A DNA stretch of 64,000 bases. It comes from JBGTLA01 sp041744375 (GTDB lineage: Bacteria > Actinomycetota > Acidimicrobiia > Spongiisociales > ZC4RG35). Location of the stretch: assembly GCA_041744375.1 (NCBI GenBank), contig JBGTLA010000053.1:79640-143639 (forward strand). Direction: 5' to 3'. Of this stretch, positions 18,288 through 27,141 are shown piece by piece. The position numbers and the translations under genes are program-made. The first letter of the stretch is position 1. The number at the start of each line of letters is the position of its first letter. The notes below the pieces were generated by a model. It saw only the letters and a list, made by a program, of their open reading frames with translations, was not told where the DNA came from and ran no database searches.

Positions 18288-19565
18288 TCACCCTTTTGAC
18301 TCGGGGGCTTGGAGTGCCCGTTTCACACGCAGGCGACGCACCGCCCGGTTCCGCACGTCGACCGACTCCAAGATCCAACCTTCGATCTCGATCTCCTCCC
18401 CAGGGTATTCGGGAATTCGACCGAGGCGGTCGATGAAGAGCCCCGCCACCGTGGTGTAGGCCCCTTGCGGGAGGTACACGCCGATATCATCGAGGTCATG
18501 GATGGGAAAGGCCCCTTCCAGGAGAAGGGAGCCGTCGGGGAGATGGACCACGGCCTTGACATCGGGGTCGGCATCGTCGTAGATCTCCCCAACGAGCTCT
18601 TCGACGAGGTCTTCGACCGACACAACCCCCTGCACTCCTCCGTGCTCGTCGACGACGATGGCCAGTTGCTCGCGCGCCTCCTGAAGACGCTTGAGGGCGG
18701 CGACCACCGGGATCACTTCGGGCAAGAACACGGCAGGGCGCACGATCTCGCTCAGGTGCAGGCCCGGTTGAGTGATCAGATCGCGCAGCGAAACCATTCC
18801 CAACACCTCGTCGAGACTTCCATCCACGACGGGTGCTCGAGTGTGACCGTGATCGGCCAGTCGACGGGCGGCGTCCACGGCCTGCTCGTCGGCCTGGAGG
18901 GCAAACACCTGCCCGCGCGGAACGAGTACTTGGCGAAGCAGTCTGTCTCCGATCTCGAAAGCCCCCGAGATGATCCTGCGCTGCTCGATGCTGAAGGCCG
19001 TTTGGGCCGCCACCATGTCGGCCAGCTCCTGTTGGGTGATCTCGATGCGATCGTGGCTCGGGTCGCCACCCAGAAGACGGACCACGAGGTTGGTGCCGGC
19101 ACCGAGAACCCAAACGACGGGGCGGGTGAGCTGGGCGAGTGCCGACAGCGGACGAGCGGCGAGAAGTCCCCAACGTTCTGCACGCTGCATCGCCATGCGC
19201 TTGGGCGCCAGTTCTCCCAACACGAGCATCACGAAAGTGAGTGAGATGGTCACCAGGAGGATGGCAACCGGCTGGGCGCCGGCGCCCAAGAATCCGAGTG
19301 GTTCCACGAGAGGCTGGGCCAGAGAGACGGCCGCTACCGCCGAGGCCAAGAAGCCGGCCAGGGTGATCCCGATCTGGATCGTGGCGAGGAACCGATTGGG
19401 GTCACCTATGAGCCGAGCCAGCGTTCGACCCCGTGCGCTCTGCTCGGCGAGTCGCGCCACCTGGCTCTCCCGGAGGGAGATGAGGGCGATCTCGCTGCCG
19501 GCGAACAAGGCGTTGAAGAGGACCAACGCACCCAACAAGGCGAGTTGGGGGAGCACCTCAGGCAT
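18288..19565 (-). CDS. CNNM/CorC (HlyC) family membrane protein with CBS pair
   Basis: A 425-residue protein. The CNNM (DUF21) transmembrane domain fills residues 1-190 (LFNALFAGSEIALISL start), a CBS pair lies around 205-330 (VLVPRGQVFALQADEQAVDAARRLADHGHTRAPVVDG) and a CorC_HlyC domain ends the protein. Family members are linked to Mg2+ or Co2+ efflux or homeostasis. It is probably the first gene of a unit with the M50 protease gene 53 bp downstream. A double DosR-like box lies 56 bp ahead of its start. Confidence 0.9.
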   Translation of the reverse strand: MPEVLPQLALLGALVLFNALFAGSEIALISLRESQVARLAEQSARGRTLARLIGDPNRFLATIQIGITLAGFLASAVAAVSLAQPLVEPLGFLGAGAQPVAILLVTISLTFVMLVLGELAPKRMAMQRAERWGLLAARPLSALAQLTRPVVWVLGAGTNLVVRLLGGDPSHDRIEITQQELADMVAAQTAFSIEQRRIISGAFEIGDRLLRQVLVPRGQVFALQADEQAVDAARRLADHGHTRAPVVDGSLDEVLGMVSLRDLITQPGLHLSEIVRPAVFLPEVIPVVAALKRLQEAREQLAIVVDEHGGVQGVVSVEDLVEELVGEIYDDADPDVKAVVHLPDGSLLLEGAFPIHDLDDIGVYLPQGAYTTVAGLFIDRLGRIPEYPGEEIEIEGWILESVDVRNRAVRRLRVKRALQAPESKG

Positions 19566-19620
19566 CTATGACTCCCGGTCGGTTGCAGTCGTTGTACAAC
19601 ATAGGAGGCGAACCACCGCC

Positions 19621-19655
19621 GGGACCTTTCGGCCCTCGAAGGGCCGAAAGGTCCC
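19621..19655. promoter_or_regulatory. Paired inverted DosR-like boxes forming a near-perfect palindrome
   Basis: Two 16-bp arms, 19621-19636 (GGGACCTTTCGGCCCT) and 19640-19655 (AGGGCCGAAAGGTCCC), are exact reverse complements around a CGA loop. Each matches 13 of 16 core positions. The centre spacing of 19 bp is near two helical turns, as in tandem DosR sites. It lies 56 bp ahead of the CNNM start. The structure could also fold as a hairpin terminator for the gene ending at 19784, but no T-run follows. Confidence 0.65.
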
Positions 19656-19783
19656 TACTCGTTCCAACACCCCTCGATCATCTGGGGGCGCGGCGGCGCA
19701 AGCGTGCCCGCGGCCATCGGGAGGTGGACGATGAACCTACCGAATCGATGATGATTCCGGCTTGCCACGATCGCGGCCGGTTG

Positions 19784-20170
19784 TTAGGTGGTGCCGAGGG
19801 GGGCCGGGGCTCCGCCACCACCGAGGGCGTGGCGCTCATGGAACCTGATGATCGTCGTCGGACTGTCGCCGGACTCCACCGAGATGGCGTGGACGATTCC
19901 CTCTCGCTCCTCGATCCACACCCTGGCAGGGCGATGGATGGCGTGTCGGAGTACCACGTCGGCTTGTTCTCGTCTCCCTCCGACCGATACCTCGATGACG
20001 TCGTTGCGTGAGTCGTATGTGACGCCGTGCCACGCCAGGTGGTCTGCCGCCACTTGATCACCTACGTCTTCGCCCACCACCTCGATCGTGACGTCGGCTG
20101 TGTTGGGAGCCGGAAGAATGCGGTGCATGTCGTCCACCGCTTTGAGTGGCACTTCTCTGGTATTGCTCAT
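19784..20170 (-). CDS. Small protein of unknown function, possibly DUF5335-like
   Basis: A 128-residue protein with a strand-rich centre (ADVTIEVVGEDVGDQ, VIEVSVGG) and an end that resembles DUF5335 proteins (HAISVESGDSPTTIIRFHE). The family assignment is tentative. It contains no cysteines. The start at ATG 20170 is the only reasonable one. A DosR-like box lies 57 bp upstream, so it is a candidate regulon member. Confidence 0.6.
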   Translation of the reverse strand: MSNTREVPLKAVDDMHRILPAPNTADVTIEVVGEDVGDQVAADHLAWHGVTYDSRNDVIEVSVGGRREQADVVLRHAIHRPARVWIEEREGIVHAISVESGDSPTTIIRFHERHALGGGGAPAPLGTT

Positions 20171-20226
20171 GCGAGGCTCCGTGAGTCGATGTCCTCACAT
20201 GGTCTTGCGAGAAGACGAGAACGACC

Positions 20227-20242
20227 AGAGTCGAAGGTCCTG
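20227..20242. promoter_or_regulatory. DosR-like box upstream of the DUF5335-like gene
   Basis: AGAGTCGAAGGTCCTG matches 11 of 16 positions in the reverse-complement orientation. The match is modest, but the 57-bp distance to the start codon is the same as for several stronger boxes. Confidence 0.4.
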
Positions 20243-20356
20243 ACGATGTTCCTGGTCTGAATCTGGCTCTCCCCGGCTTCAGCGGAACGACAGAAATGCC
20301 GATCCCTCAGGTGAAATCCACCGTGTGGAGCCGTCATCTCGCCAGGATGGACAAGG

Positions 20357-21331
20357 ATGCCGATCGTCAACGTACAGCGACTGAGCTCGGATCCGGTGCT
20401 CGGGCCGGGTTCGGTGCCCGGCTATGGCGCCATATTTAACGCCGGAGTCACTTTCCACGAAGGCCGGTTTCACCTCTTTGCGCGCGGGGTGCGAAGCGGA
20501 TACCGGCGCAATCAGGGCGCAGGAGCCCGCTTCTTGGACTATCGCTCCGACGTCCTCTTGTTCAGCTCGGGCAACGGAGTCGACTACACATTCAGCCGAG
20601 TGCTGGCCGAAGGATCCGACGAGGGTGCGGTGTGGTCGTATGAGGACCCCCGGGTTCAATGGGTCGATGCCGACGGTTCTTGTTACATGACCTACACCGA
20701 TCTCCCCGCCCCCCACACCGGAGAACCATGGCGAATCGGCCTACACCGTCTCGTCCCCCGCAACGGAACTTTCGAACTTAACCGCACCTCGGGCCGCGTG
20801 GTCGGCCCACCGGGAACTCCCGACAAGGACGCCGTGATCTTCGACCTCACGGGCGGGGGTGTCGCCATGATTCACCGGGTCGCCCCCGACATCCAGATCG
20901 CCGTCTTCGAGTCCATGGAGGACCTCATCGATCCTCCTGCGGGCTACTGGGAGGAGCATCTCGAGACGCTGGAGGATCATGTGATCATCCGTCCGTCCGA
21001 CGGCGCTCTGGGAGTCGGGGCCGGGGCTCCGCCGATCGCGACGCCAGCAGGACTCCTCTTCTTCTATCACGAGCGGGACGCGTCCGGCGTTTACACCGCT
21101 CGGGTCGCCTTGCTCGATCCGGGGAGTGGTCACCCCACCGGGGTTGCTCCCCTTCCGATTCTCGTTCCCGAGCTGTCGTGGGAGCGGCATGGTGACGTTG
21201 ACGACGTCGTCTTCGTGCAGGGTGCTCACCGCTTGGAGGACGGTCGAATCTACTTGACCTACGGCGCGGCGGATCGCGCCGTAGGCGTGGGAGTCGTCGA
21301 CGAAGGCGAGCTGCTCGACCTCCTCGCCTGA
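20357..21331 (+). CDS. GH130-family glycoside phosphorylase/hydrolase
   Basis: A 324-residue single-domain GH130 beta-propeller. Motifs include FNAGVTFHEGRFHLFARGVRSG near residues 27-48 and WSYEDPRVQW near 93-102, the family EDPR site, plus TYGAADRAVGVGVV at the C-terminus. It should process beta-mannosidic or related oligosaccharides, with phosphate as likely co-substrate. It lies divergently from the DUF5335-like gene and is convergent with the GT4 gene next door. Confidence 0.85.
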   Translation: MPIVNVQRLSSDPVLGPGSVPGYGAIFNAGVTFHEGRFHLFARGVRSGYRRNQGAGARFLDYRSDVLLFSSGNGVDYTFSRVLAEGSDEGAVWSYEDPRVQWVDADGSCYMTYTDLPAPHTGEPWRIGLHRLVPRNGTFELNRTSGRVVGPPGTPDKDAVIFDLTGGGVAMIHRVAPDIQIAVFESMEDLIDPPAGYWEEHLETLEDHVIIRPSDGALGVGAGAPPIATPAGLLFFYHERDASGVYTARVALLDPGSGHPTGVAPLPILVPELSWERHGDVDDVVFVQGAHRLEDGRIYLTYGAADRAVGVGVVDEGELLDLLA

Positions 21332-21346
21332 TGGGCAAGCCGCCCT

Positions 21347-21454
21347 CTAGGGCAGTGTTGAACAATTCGTTCCAGCCGTCGACTGCAGTCCTCCGAGCAG
21401 GGACTTTGCCGAGCTACTGGACGGGCTTTCATTGTTATTCAACACCGTCCTAGG
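21347..21454. repeat. Inverted-repeat element, MITE-like or bidirectional terminator
   Basis: The arms at 21347-21362 (CTAGGGCAGTGTTGAA) and 21438-21453 (its near reverse complement, reading CTAGGACGGTGTTGAA) match at 14 of 16 positions and enclose 75 bp. The element fills the gap between the convergent GH130 and GT4 genes and its right arm includes the GT4 stop codon. About 25 bp of its left part resembles 15553-15580. No transposase is nearby. Confidence 0.45.
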
Positions 21455-22598
21455 CCACCCCGGCGGTGGCTGCCGCGTCAACCACCCGACCCGCCAATGC
21501 CTCACACTGGCGAGCTACCGACGACCAGCTCAGCTCTGGCGCCGAGCGTCGGGCCGCCCAGGCCGAAGCCCTAAGAGCCTGGGGACGGGTCAGATAGTTC
21601 TCCAGCGCGTTCGCTATCGCCAGAGGGTCCCGGTGGGGGACAGTCCGCCCGGCACCATCCGCCAGCATCTCGACGGCGTGGGGGAAGGCCGTTGCCACCA
21701 CCGGTAGGCCGGCGCCTATGGCTTCTACCAGCACTCCTGATGTGACCTGCTCGGTGGAGTCGTATGGAAGCAGGGCCAGGTCCGCCTTTCCGATCAGGTC
21801 GGCCAGTTGGGCCGGTGCCAGGTACCTCTCGTCGATGTCGACCATGTGGGCGACATCGAGGTCGTCGACGAGGGCGAACAGGCTGTTGCGGTAGGCCTCA
21901 CCTTGTGCTCTCAAGACATTGGGATGGGTGGCGCCTTGCACCACGTAGCGGGGGAGGGGTCGAAGGTCGCGGAGACGATCCATTGCTCGGATACCCCATT
22001 CGATGCCTTTGCCGGGTCCTACCAGGCCCCACGTCACGATGGTGGGCCGTGTGTGCCGGTTCCGGGTTACCAGACGCGGGTGGCAGTGGGCACCGTGGGG
22101 GATCACAGCCACCTTGTGGGGGTCGACGCGAGTGGTCTGGACGAGCATCTGTTGGGCCGCATGAGACATCACGACCAGCTTCTCGGATCGCCTGGCCAAC
22201 GCCTCGACGATCGACCCCTGGCCCGGGGTGGGGTTGCTGAGGACGGTGTGCATGGTCGTCACGACGGGAACCGGGACTGCTTCGCACAGATCGAGGACCC
22301 GACGGCCGTCGTCGGGTCCGAAGATGCCGAACTCATGCTGAATCCAGAGCACTTCGTAATGCCGGGCAAGGCGGGACACCTCCTCTGGCCAGGTGCTCGA
22401 GTCGACACAAGTCTCGCCGACCACGAGAGGGTCGAGGGAGATGGTGGTGTCCATGGCGGAGTGCACCCGCGCCACCCCCAAGCCCTCTGAACTCTGGCGA
22501 ACGGAGGCCACGCTTTCCACCAGGGCCCGGGTGAAGGTGGCGAGCCCGCATGCGGTTGGTGGGTAGGTGCTGGCGAACAGGAGCTGTGGGTGTCGCAT
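21450..22598 (-). CDS. GT4-family glycosyltransferase paired with GH130
   Basis: A 382-residue GT-B enzyme. It starts MRHPQLLFASTYPPTACGLATFTRAL, a hallmark of a GT4 subgroup that accompanies GH130 genes. WIQHEFGIFGPDDG and the C-terminal LPYDSTEQVTSGVLVEAIGAGLPVVAT follow; the usual E-x7-E is partly changed to T-E-Q-V-T-S-G-V-L-V-E. ATG 22598 follows a GGAGG. Two DosR-like boxes lie 58 and 78 bp upstream, so it is probably induced under hypoxia. The donor sugar is unknown. Confidence 0.88.
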   Translation of the reverse strand: MRHPQLLFASTYPPTACGLATFTRALVESVASVRQSSEGLGVARVHSAMDTTISLDPLVVGETCVDSSTWPEEVSRLARHYEVLWIQHEFGIFGPDDGRRVLDLCEAVPVPVVTTMHTVLSNPTPGQGSIVEALARRSEKLVVMSHAAQQMLVQTTRVDPHKVAVIPHGAHCHPRLVTRNRHTRPTIVTWGLVGPGKGIEWGIRAMDRLRDLRPLPRYVVQGATHPNVLRAQGEAYRNSLFALVDDLDVAHMVDIDERYLAPAQLADLIGKADLALLPYDSTEQVTSGVLVEAIGAGLPVVATAFPHAVEMLADGAGRTVPHRDPLAIANALENYLTRPQALRASAWAARRSAPELSWSSVARQCEALAGRVVDAAATAGVA

Positions 22599-22655
22599 GC
22601 TCTCATCCTCCCTCCGCAGTTTGTTTCTCATCTTCGATGGATACCTCTTTGTACG

Positions 22656-22691
22656 AGGGCTGAAACGGCCATAACAGGGCCAGAAGTCCCG
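22656..22691. promoter_or_regulatory. Tandem DosR-like boxes upstream of GT4
   Basis: AGGGCTGAAACGGCCA at 22656-22671 matches 11 of 16 and AGGGCCAGAAGTCCCG at 22676-22691 matches 13 of 16. They are in the same orientation, 20 bp centre to centre, 58 and 78 bp ahead of the GT4 start. This is the proximal/distal arrangement of mycobacterial DosR promoters. Confidence 0.6.
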
Positions 22692-22775
22692 CCGTCGGAT
22701 CAGGCCCATCGGGAAAATTCACAACGGGTCTTATTCCCCTGGCCGCGTACAGCCACCTGATCCACTATTGGTCTC

Positions 22776-23111
22776 ATGGAGGGCTCGCACATCCCGGACG
22801 ACGAAGTGCGGTGGGCGATCGATGCCGCCGGGCTCGACCTCGCTGAGGAGCCGTTCGGCTTTGCCCAGCTGCAGCGAGGCATAGAAAACGAGCTGCAGCT
22901 CAGGCCTCGGGCGGCTCGCAGCGAGCGCACGCCGGCCATCGTGCTCGCCGCCACCCTGATCGCAGTGTCGCGACTGCGCCACGACCTGGAGCACTACGCG
23001 CGACTCGCCCAGACGTCGGCGGTGAGCGAGGCCGCTCGTGCCGTTGCCCGGGAAACCGGATTCGGCGTCGTTCATCATCGCCCGGTGGATCGACATCGCC
23101 GTGAAGGCTGA
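22776..23111 (+). CDS. Hypothetical protein (111 aa)
   Basis: A 111-residue helical protein starting MEGSHIPDDEVRWAIDAAGLDL, with FAQLQRGIENELQLRPRA in the middle and a His/Arg-rich end. No family recognised. No strong RBS precedes the ATG. It lies between the divergent GT4 promoter and the P-type ATPase, 67 bp upstream of the latter, and could be co-transcribed with it. Confidence 0.5.
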   Translation: MEGSHIPDDEVRWAIDAAGLDLAEEPFGFAQLQRGIENELQLRPRAARSERTPAIVLAATLIAVSRLRHDLEHYARLAQTSAVSEAARAVARETGFGVVHHRPVDRHRREG

Positions 23112-23178
23112 AGTTGTTCAGCGCCTCGACAAGCGGTAGCTTCCGCCGAGTCTCTCTCACCTAGGCGAAATACTCTTC

Positions 23179-25836
23179 ATGGCTGACCAGCTGGCGAACG
23201 ACGTTGCTGATTGGGTGACGATGCCCACCGAGGAAGTGGCCGGTGCCCTCGACGCCGGTCCGGAGGGTCTCAGCGCAGAAGAGGTGGCCGCACGCCAAGA
23301 GTCGTTTGGTCCCAACCTCCTGACCGAGGCCGACCCGCCGGGTGTTCTGGCGGTGCTGTTGCACCAGTTCCAGAGTCCGCTCGTATACATACTGCTGGTT
23401 GCCACGGCTGTCACCCTATTGATCGAGGAGTACGTCGACGCCGGTGTGATCTTCGCCGTCTTGGCTCTCAACGCCGGGATCGGCTTCTTCCAGGAGCGCA
23501 AGGCCGAGAACGCCGTCCGGGCCCTCATGGGTCTGGTCGCGCCAAAGGCTCATGTGGTCCGGTCGGGTGCGGACCGGGTGGTGGAGAGCAGCGAACTCGT
23601 CCCGGGGGACCTCGTTTTGGTGGAATCGGGTCAGCGGGTGCCGGCCGATCTCCGCCTCGTATCGACCACCTCTCTGGCATGTGACGAGTCGCTCCTGACG
23701 GGCGAATCGACTCCGGTGGCCAAGCGAGCGGAGCCTTTGACCTCAGACTTGCCGCTCGGTGATCGAATCAACATGGCGTTCACCGGCACCGTGGTCACCT
23801 CCGGGAGGGGTCGGGGGTATGTAGTGGCCACCGCTGACATCACCGAACTGGGCAAGATCGCCACCCAGATTCGCGAAGAGGTGGAGCCGGCCACCCCCCT
23901 CCAGCAGCGTATGACCCGCTTCGCCCGTATCGTTGGGGTGGCCGTGGCCCTGGCGGCGTTGGCCTCATTGCCGCTGGGGTTGATGCGGGGAGAGACGCTG
24001 TCGGATATCTTCTTGGTGGGTGTGGCGCTGGCGGTGTCGGCCATACCCGAGGGATTGCCGGTCGTGTTCACGATCACACTGGCGGTGGGTGTGCAGCGGA
24101 TGGCGCGGCGGAACGCCATCATTCGGCGACTCCCGGCCGTGGAGACTCTGGGCAGCATCACTGTCATCGGTTCCGACAAGACGGGGACGCTCACCACCAA
24201 CGAGATGACCGTGCAAGAGGTGTGGGCGGGCGGGCAGACCGTTTCCATCAGTGAACACGACGATGATGTGGGTGAGGCAATGCGCCTGACCCTGCTGGCG
24301 GGAGTGCTGGCCAATGAGGCGAGCATCCGGGTCACTGGTGACGAGGTCGTGACAACCGGGGACCCGACCGAGACCGCGCTCTTGGTTTCAGCTCGCCGTA
24401 TGGGTGTCGATCCGAGCGTCGAGCGCCGGCTCTGGACATCGAGTGCTGAGATCCCATTCGAGCCGGAGAATCGGTTCGCCGCCAGCTTCCGAACAGACGG
24501 TGAGCGTCACCTGGTGCTGGTCAAGGGCGCCCCCGAGCGGGTGCTGGACATGTGCGCCGACATGGCGACCGATTCCGGGTCGGCACCCCTCGACCCTCAG
24601 CTCGTCAAGGCCACAAACGCCGAGATGGCATCTCGCGGTCTGAGGGTGCTGGCCATGGCCTACCGGGACGACCCGAGCCCCCCTGGGGAGGTGGAAGAGC
24701 CCCAGGGCCTCACATTCCTAGGTTTGCAGGGAATGATCGACCCTCCCCGTGAGGGAGTGAAGGAAGCGATTGCCGGCTGTCAGCGCAGCGGCATCAGAGT
24801 GGTGATGATCACCGGCGACCACGCCGACACGGGTCTGGCCATCGCCACGGACGTCGGCCTCGCCTCCGCCGGCGACCCAGTCGTGACCGGCGAGGACATG
24901 GAGCAGATGGATGACGAGGTCCTCCGAGACCGGGTTGGTGACGTGGCTGTCTTCGCCCGGGTCTCGCCTCAGCACAAGCTGCGAGTTGTTCGTGCCCTGC
25001 AAGCGAACTCAGAGGTGGTGGCCGTGACGGGTGACGGGGTGAACGACGCTCCCGCCCTCAAGGTGGCCGACGTGGGTGTCGCCATGGGCGAATCGGGTAC
25101 CGACGTCGCCCGGGGCGCGGCCGACATGGTGTTGGCCGACGACAATTTCGTCAGCATCTATGAGTCGGTGCGGCAGGGTCGTGTCACTTTCGACAACCTC
25201 AGAAAGGTCACGTTCTTTCTCATCTCCAGCGGCGCCGCCGAAATCCTGGTCATCCTGGTGGCGGTGGCGGCGGGGTGGCCTCTGCCGATGCTTCCCGCTC
25301 AGATCCTGTGGTTGAACCTCGTGACCAACGGTGTCCAAGATGTCGCCCTCGCCTTCGAACCTGGCGAGAAAGGAATCATCGATCGTCCGCCGCGTAGGCG
25401 TAACGAGGGCATCATCTCCCGTCTTCTCTGGGAGCGTACCGCCCTGACCGGGGTGGTGATGGCCGCCGGAACGCTCGGCATCTTCGGCTGGGTTCTCGAC
25501 AGAACCGGTTCTCTCACTCAAGCTCAAAGTGCAGCCCTCACCGCGCTGGTGATCTTCCAGGCCGTTCACGCCGGGAATGCACGCTCCGAACACACGTCGG
25601 TCTTCAGGATCTCCCCGTTCTCGAACCCGTTCCTCCTCACCGCGGTGGCCGGAGCGGTGGGCCTGCACATCGGGGCCCTCTACCTTCCCTTCACCCAGTT
25701 CGTTCTCAGGGTCGAGCCGATCGATCTCACCACCTGGATGGTCATACTGGCCGTGAGCCTGTCGGTGCTGACGGCGGTTGAGGCCGACAAGTACATCCGC
25801 CGGCGCTTCAGCCGATCAGGGGTCGGAGCGACCTGA
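23179..25836 (+). CDS. P-type cation ATPase (PacL/CtpF-like, P2 type)
   Basis: An 885-residue transporter with an N-terminal cation ATPase domain, about ten membrane helices, the phosphorylation motif DKTGTLTTNE near residue 333, the TGE loop in LLTGES and the hinge GDGVNDAPAL. Helix M4 has PEGLPVV. Helix M6 reads NLVTNGVQDVALAFEP, with Asn where calcium pumps have the Asp of NLVTDG, so the ion is not certain to be Ca2+. CtpF (Rv1997) is a DosR-regulon member in M. tuberculosis. I found no clear box in the 67 bp upstream. The 3' end overlaps the convergent stress protein gene by 21 bp. Confidence 0.92.
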   Translation: MADQLANDVADWVTMPTEEVAGALDAGPEGLSAEEVAARQESFGPNLLTEADPPGVLAVLLHQFQSPLVYILLVATAVTLLIEEYVDAGVIFAVLALNAGIGFFQERKAENAVRALMGLVAPKAHVVRSGADRVVESSELVPGDLVLVESGQRVPADLRLVSTTSLACDESLLTGESTPVAKRAEPLTSDLPLGDRINMAFTGTVVTSGRGRGYVVATADITELGKIATQIREEVEPATPLQQRMTRFARIVGVAVALAALASLPLGLMRGETLSDIFLVGVALAVSAIPEGLPVVFTITLAVGVQRMARRNAIIRRLPAVETLGSITVIGSDKTGTLTTNEMTVQEVWAGGQTVSISEHDDDVGEAMRLTLLAGVLANEASIRVTGDEVVTTGDPTETALLVSARRMGVDPSVERRLWTSSAEIPFEPENRFAASFRTDGERHLVLVKGAPERVLDMCADMATDSGSAPLDPQLVKATNAEMASRGLRVLAMAYRDDPSPPGEVEEPQGLTFLGLQGMIDPPREGVKEAIAGCQRSGIRVVMITGDHADTGLAIATDVGLASAGDPVVTGEDMEQMDDEVLRDRVGDVAVFARVSPQHKLRVVRALQANSEVVAVTGDGVNDAPALKVADVGVAMGESGTDVARGAADMVLADDNFVSIYESVRQGRVTFDNLRKVTFFLISSGAAEILVILVAVAAGWPLPMLPAQILWLNLVTNGVQDVALAFEPGEKGIIDRPPRRRNEGIISRLLWERTALTGVVMAAGTLGIFGWVLDRTGSLTQAQSAALTALVIFQAVHAGNARSEHTSVFRISPFSNPFLLTAVAGAVGLHIGALYLPFTQFVLRVEPIDLTTWMVILAVSLSVLTAVEADKYIRRRFSRSGVGAT

Positions 25837-26637
25837 GCCCTCGTCCTTGGATGGGGGAGGAACGATGAGGACGGCTGCTGTTGCCAGACGAGCGATCGCG
25901 CCGGCGGTGGACCCCACGAGGACCCGCCGGAGGCCGGTGTGGCCCCGGGTGCCCATGACCAGCAGGTGAGCCGGAAGGGAATTGGCGTGCTCCAGGAGGG
26001 TGGCGGCCACCTGCTCTTCGGCCTCGGCGAGAACGATCTCGGGGTCGAACTCGGCCAGGGTCTGAGCGGCCCTCTCCAATCCCGTGGTTACCACCTGGCG
26101 GTCGCTGGCCAGCGTGTCGACCACACCGAGGACCGAGACGTGACTGGCCTGAGCCGCCAACGGCAACCGAGCGAATGTTTCGATCGCCCGGTGAGCATGT
26201 TGCGATCCGTCGGTGCACACGAGGATGTGCTGAGCGGAGTCTGGAGTCTTGGCGATGACGAGGGGGGCGGGGGGGTGGTGGAGCAGGTGCTCGGCAGTGC
26301 TCCCCAGCAAAAGAGCTTTCAACCCAAAGCGCCCCTTCGGCCCCACCACTATCAGGTCGGCGTCGTGGCGGGAATCGAGGACCAGGCGGGCGTCGGCCGT
26401 CGCCTGCAGATGCCGGACGTCGCCGAGGCCACATTCGGCGAATGGCTTGCGGGGTGTGTCGGGCTGCCATCGGTGGAGCCTGACCGGGAGATCATCGCTC
26501 CACAAGTCTCCGGGGTCGTAGCGGGTATTGACGACTTCTACGGCCCAGCCGGACCAGCGCTGATGGTTGATCCACAGCCATGCTCGGTCGGCATAGGTCG
26601 AACCGTCGTCACCGAACACGATCAGACGTTCATTCAT
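25816..26637 (-). CDS. Tandem-domain universal stress protein
   Basis: A 273-residue protein with two UspA domains. The second carries the ATP-binding signature GTRGHTGLRRVLVGSTA near residues 230-246; the first has VGPKGRFGLKALLLGSTAE. The layout is that of Rv2623-type mycobacterial DosR-regulon proteins that bind ATP and slow growth. It is the third gene of a likely operon with a single-domain USP and a flavin-oxidase-like gene. Confidence 0.9.
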   Translation of the reverse strand: MNERLIVFGDDGSTYADRAWLWINHQRWSGWAVEVVNTRYDPGDLWSDDLPVRLHRWQPDTPRKPFAECGLGDVRHLQATADARLVLDSRHDADLIVVGPKGRFGLKALLLGSTAEHLLHHPPAPLVIAKTPDSAQHILVCTDGSQHAHRAIETFARLPLAAQASHVSVLGVVDTLASDRQVVTTGLERAAQTLAEFDPEIVLAEAEEQVAATLLEHANSLPAHLLVMGTRGHTGLRRVLVGSTAGAIARLATAAVLIVPPPSKDEGSGRSDP

Positions 26638-26688
26638 GGGCGGCCTCCAGCGGCTGCTCGCAGGTTCGCGGGCACATATCTTGGTTGG

Positions 26689-27135
26689 TCAATCCCACTC
26701 AGGAGGAATCTGGCTGTCGGGAAGTCTCCGACCCGTGATCTCATCGGGCAGGATCTGGACCCAGTGCATCGGTCGGAGAGCGGTGCGGAGCCAGGGCGAC
26801 AGCCCGCACTCGGCCACCTCTGCCAGGTCGGCTTCGTCGACCGGGGTGCAGATGCCCCGGGCCAGGACACTCCAACCGGTGCGCTCGGCTGCGTTCCATC
26901 CATCGATCTCGAACGCCACTCGCCGACCACCACTTGCAGCCTGGAGCTTCGACCCTCCTGATGAGAGAAAATAGATGCGTCCTCGCCAGAATCGGTAGGC
27001 AACGGGCAGTATCACCGGCTCGTGGTCGTCGGTGACGAACCCCATCCGCCCCAACGTCTGGTCGTGGAGGATCCGAAGGCACTTCTCGCGGGTGAGGATC
27101 TCCATGCCGGCGTGGTCGAAGTGTCTGGCCATCAT
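26689..27135 (-). CDS. Pyridoxamine 5'-phosphate oxidase-like flavin-binding protein
   Basis: A 148-residue split-barrel protein: LGRMGFVTDDHEPVILPVAYRFWRGRIYFLSSGGSKL and GRRVAFEIDGWN match the PNPOx-like (Pyridox_ox_2) family. Members bind FMN, F420 or heme and act as reductases. ATG 27135 is 6 bp after the stop of the preceding USP gene. DosR-regulon loci in mycobacteria contain similar proteins (for example Rv3129). The substrate is unknown. Confidence 0.85.
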   Translation of the reverse strand: MMARHFDHAGMEILTREKCLRILHDQTLGRMGFVTDDHEPVILPVAYRFWRGRIYFLSSGGSKLQAASGGRRVAFEIDGWNAAERTGWSVLARGICTPVDEADLAEVAECGLSPWLRTALRPMHWVQILPDEITGRRLPDSQIPPEWD

Positions 27136-27141
27136 CTCGGT

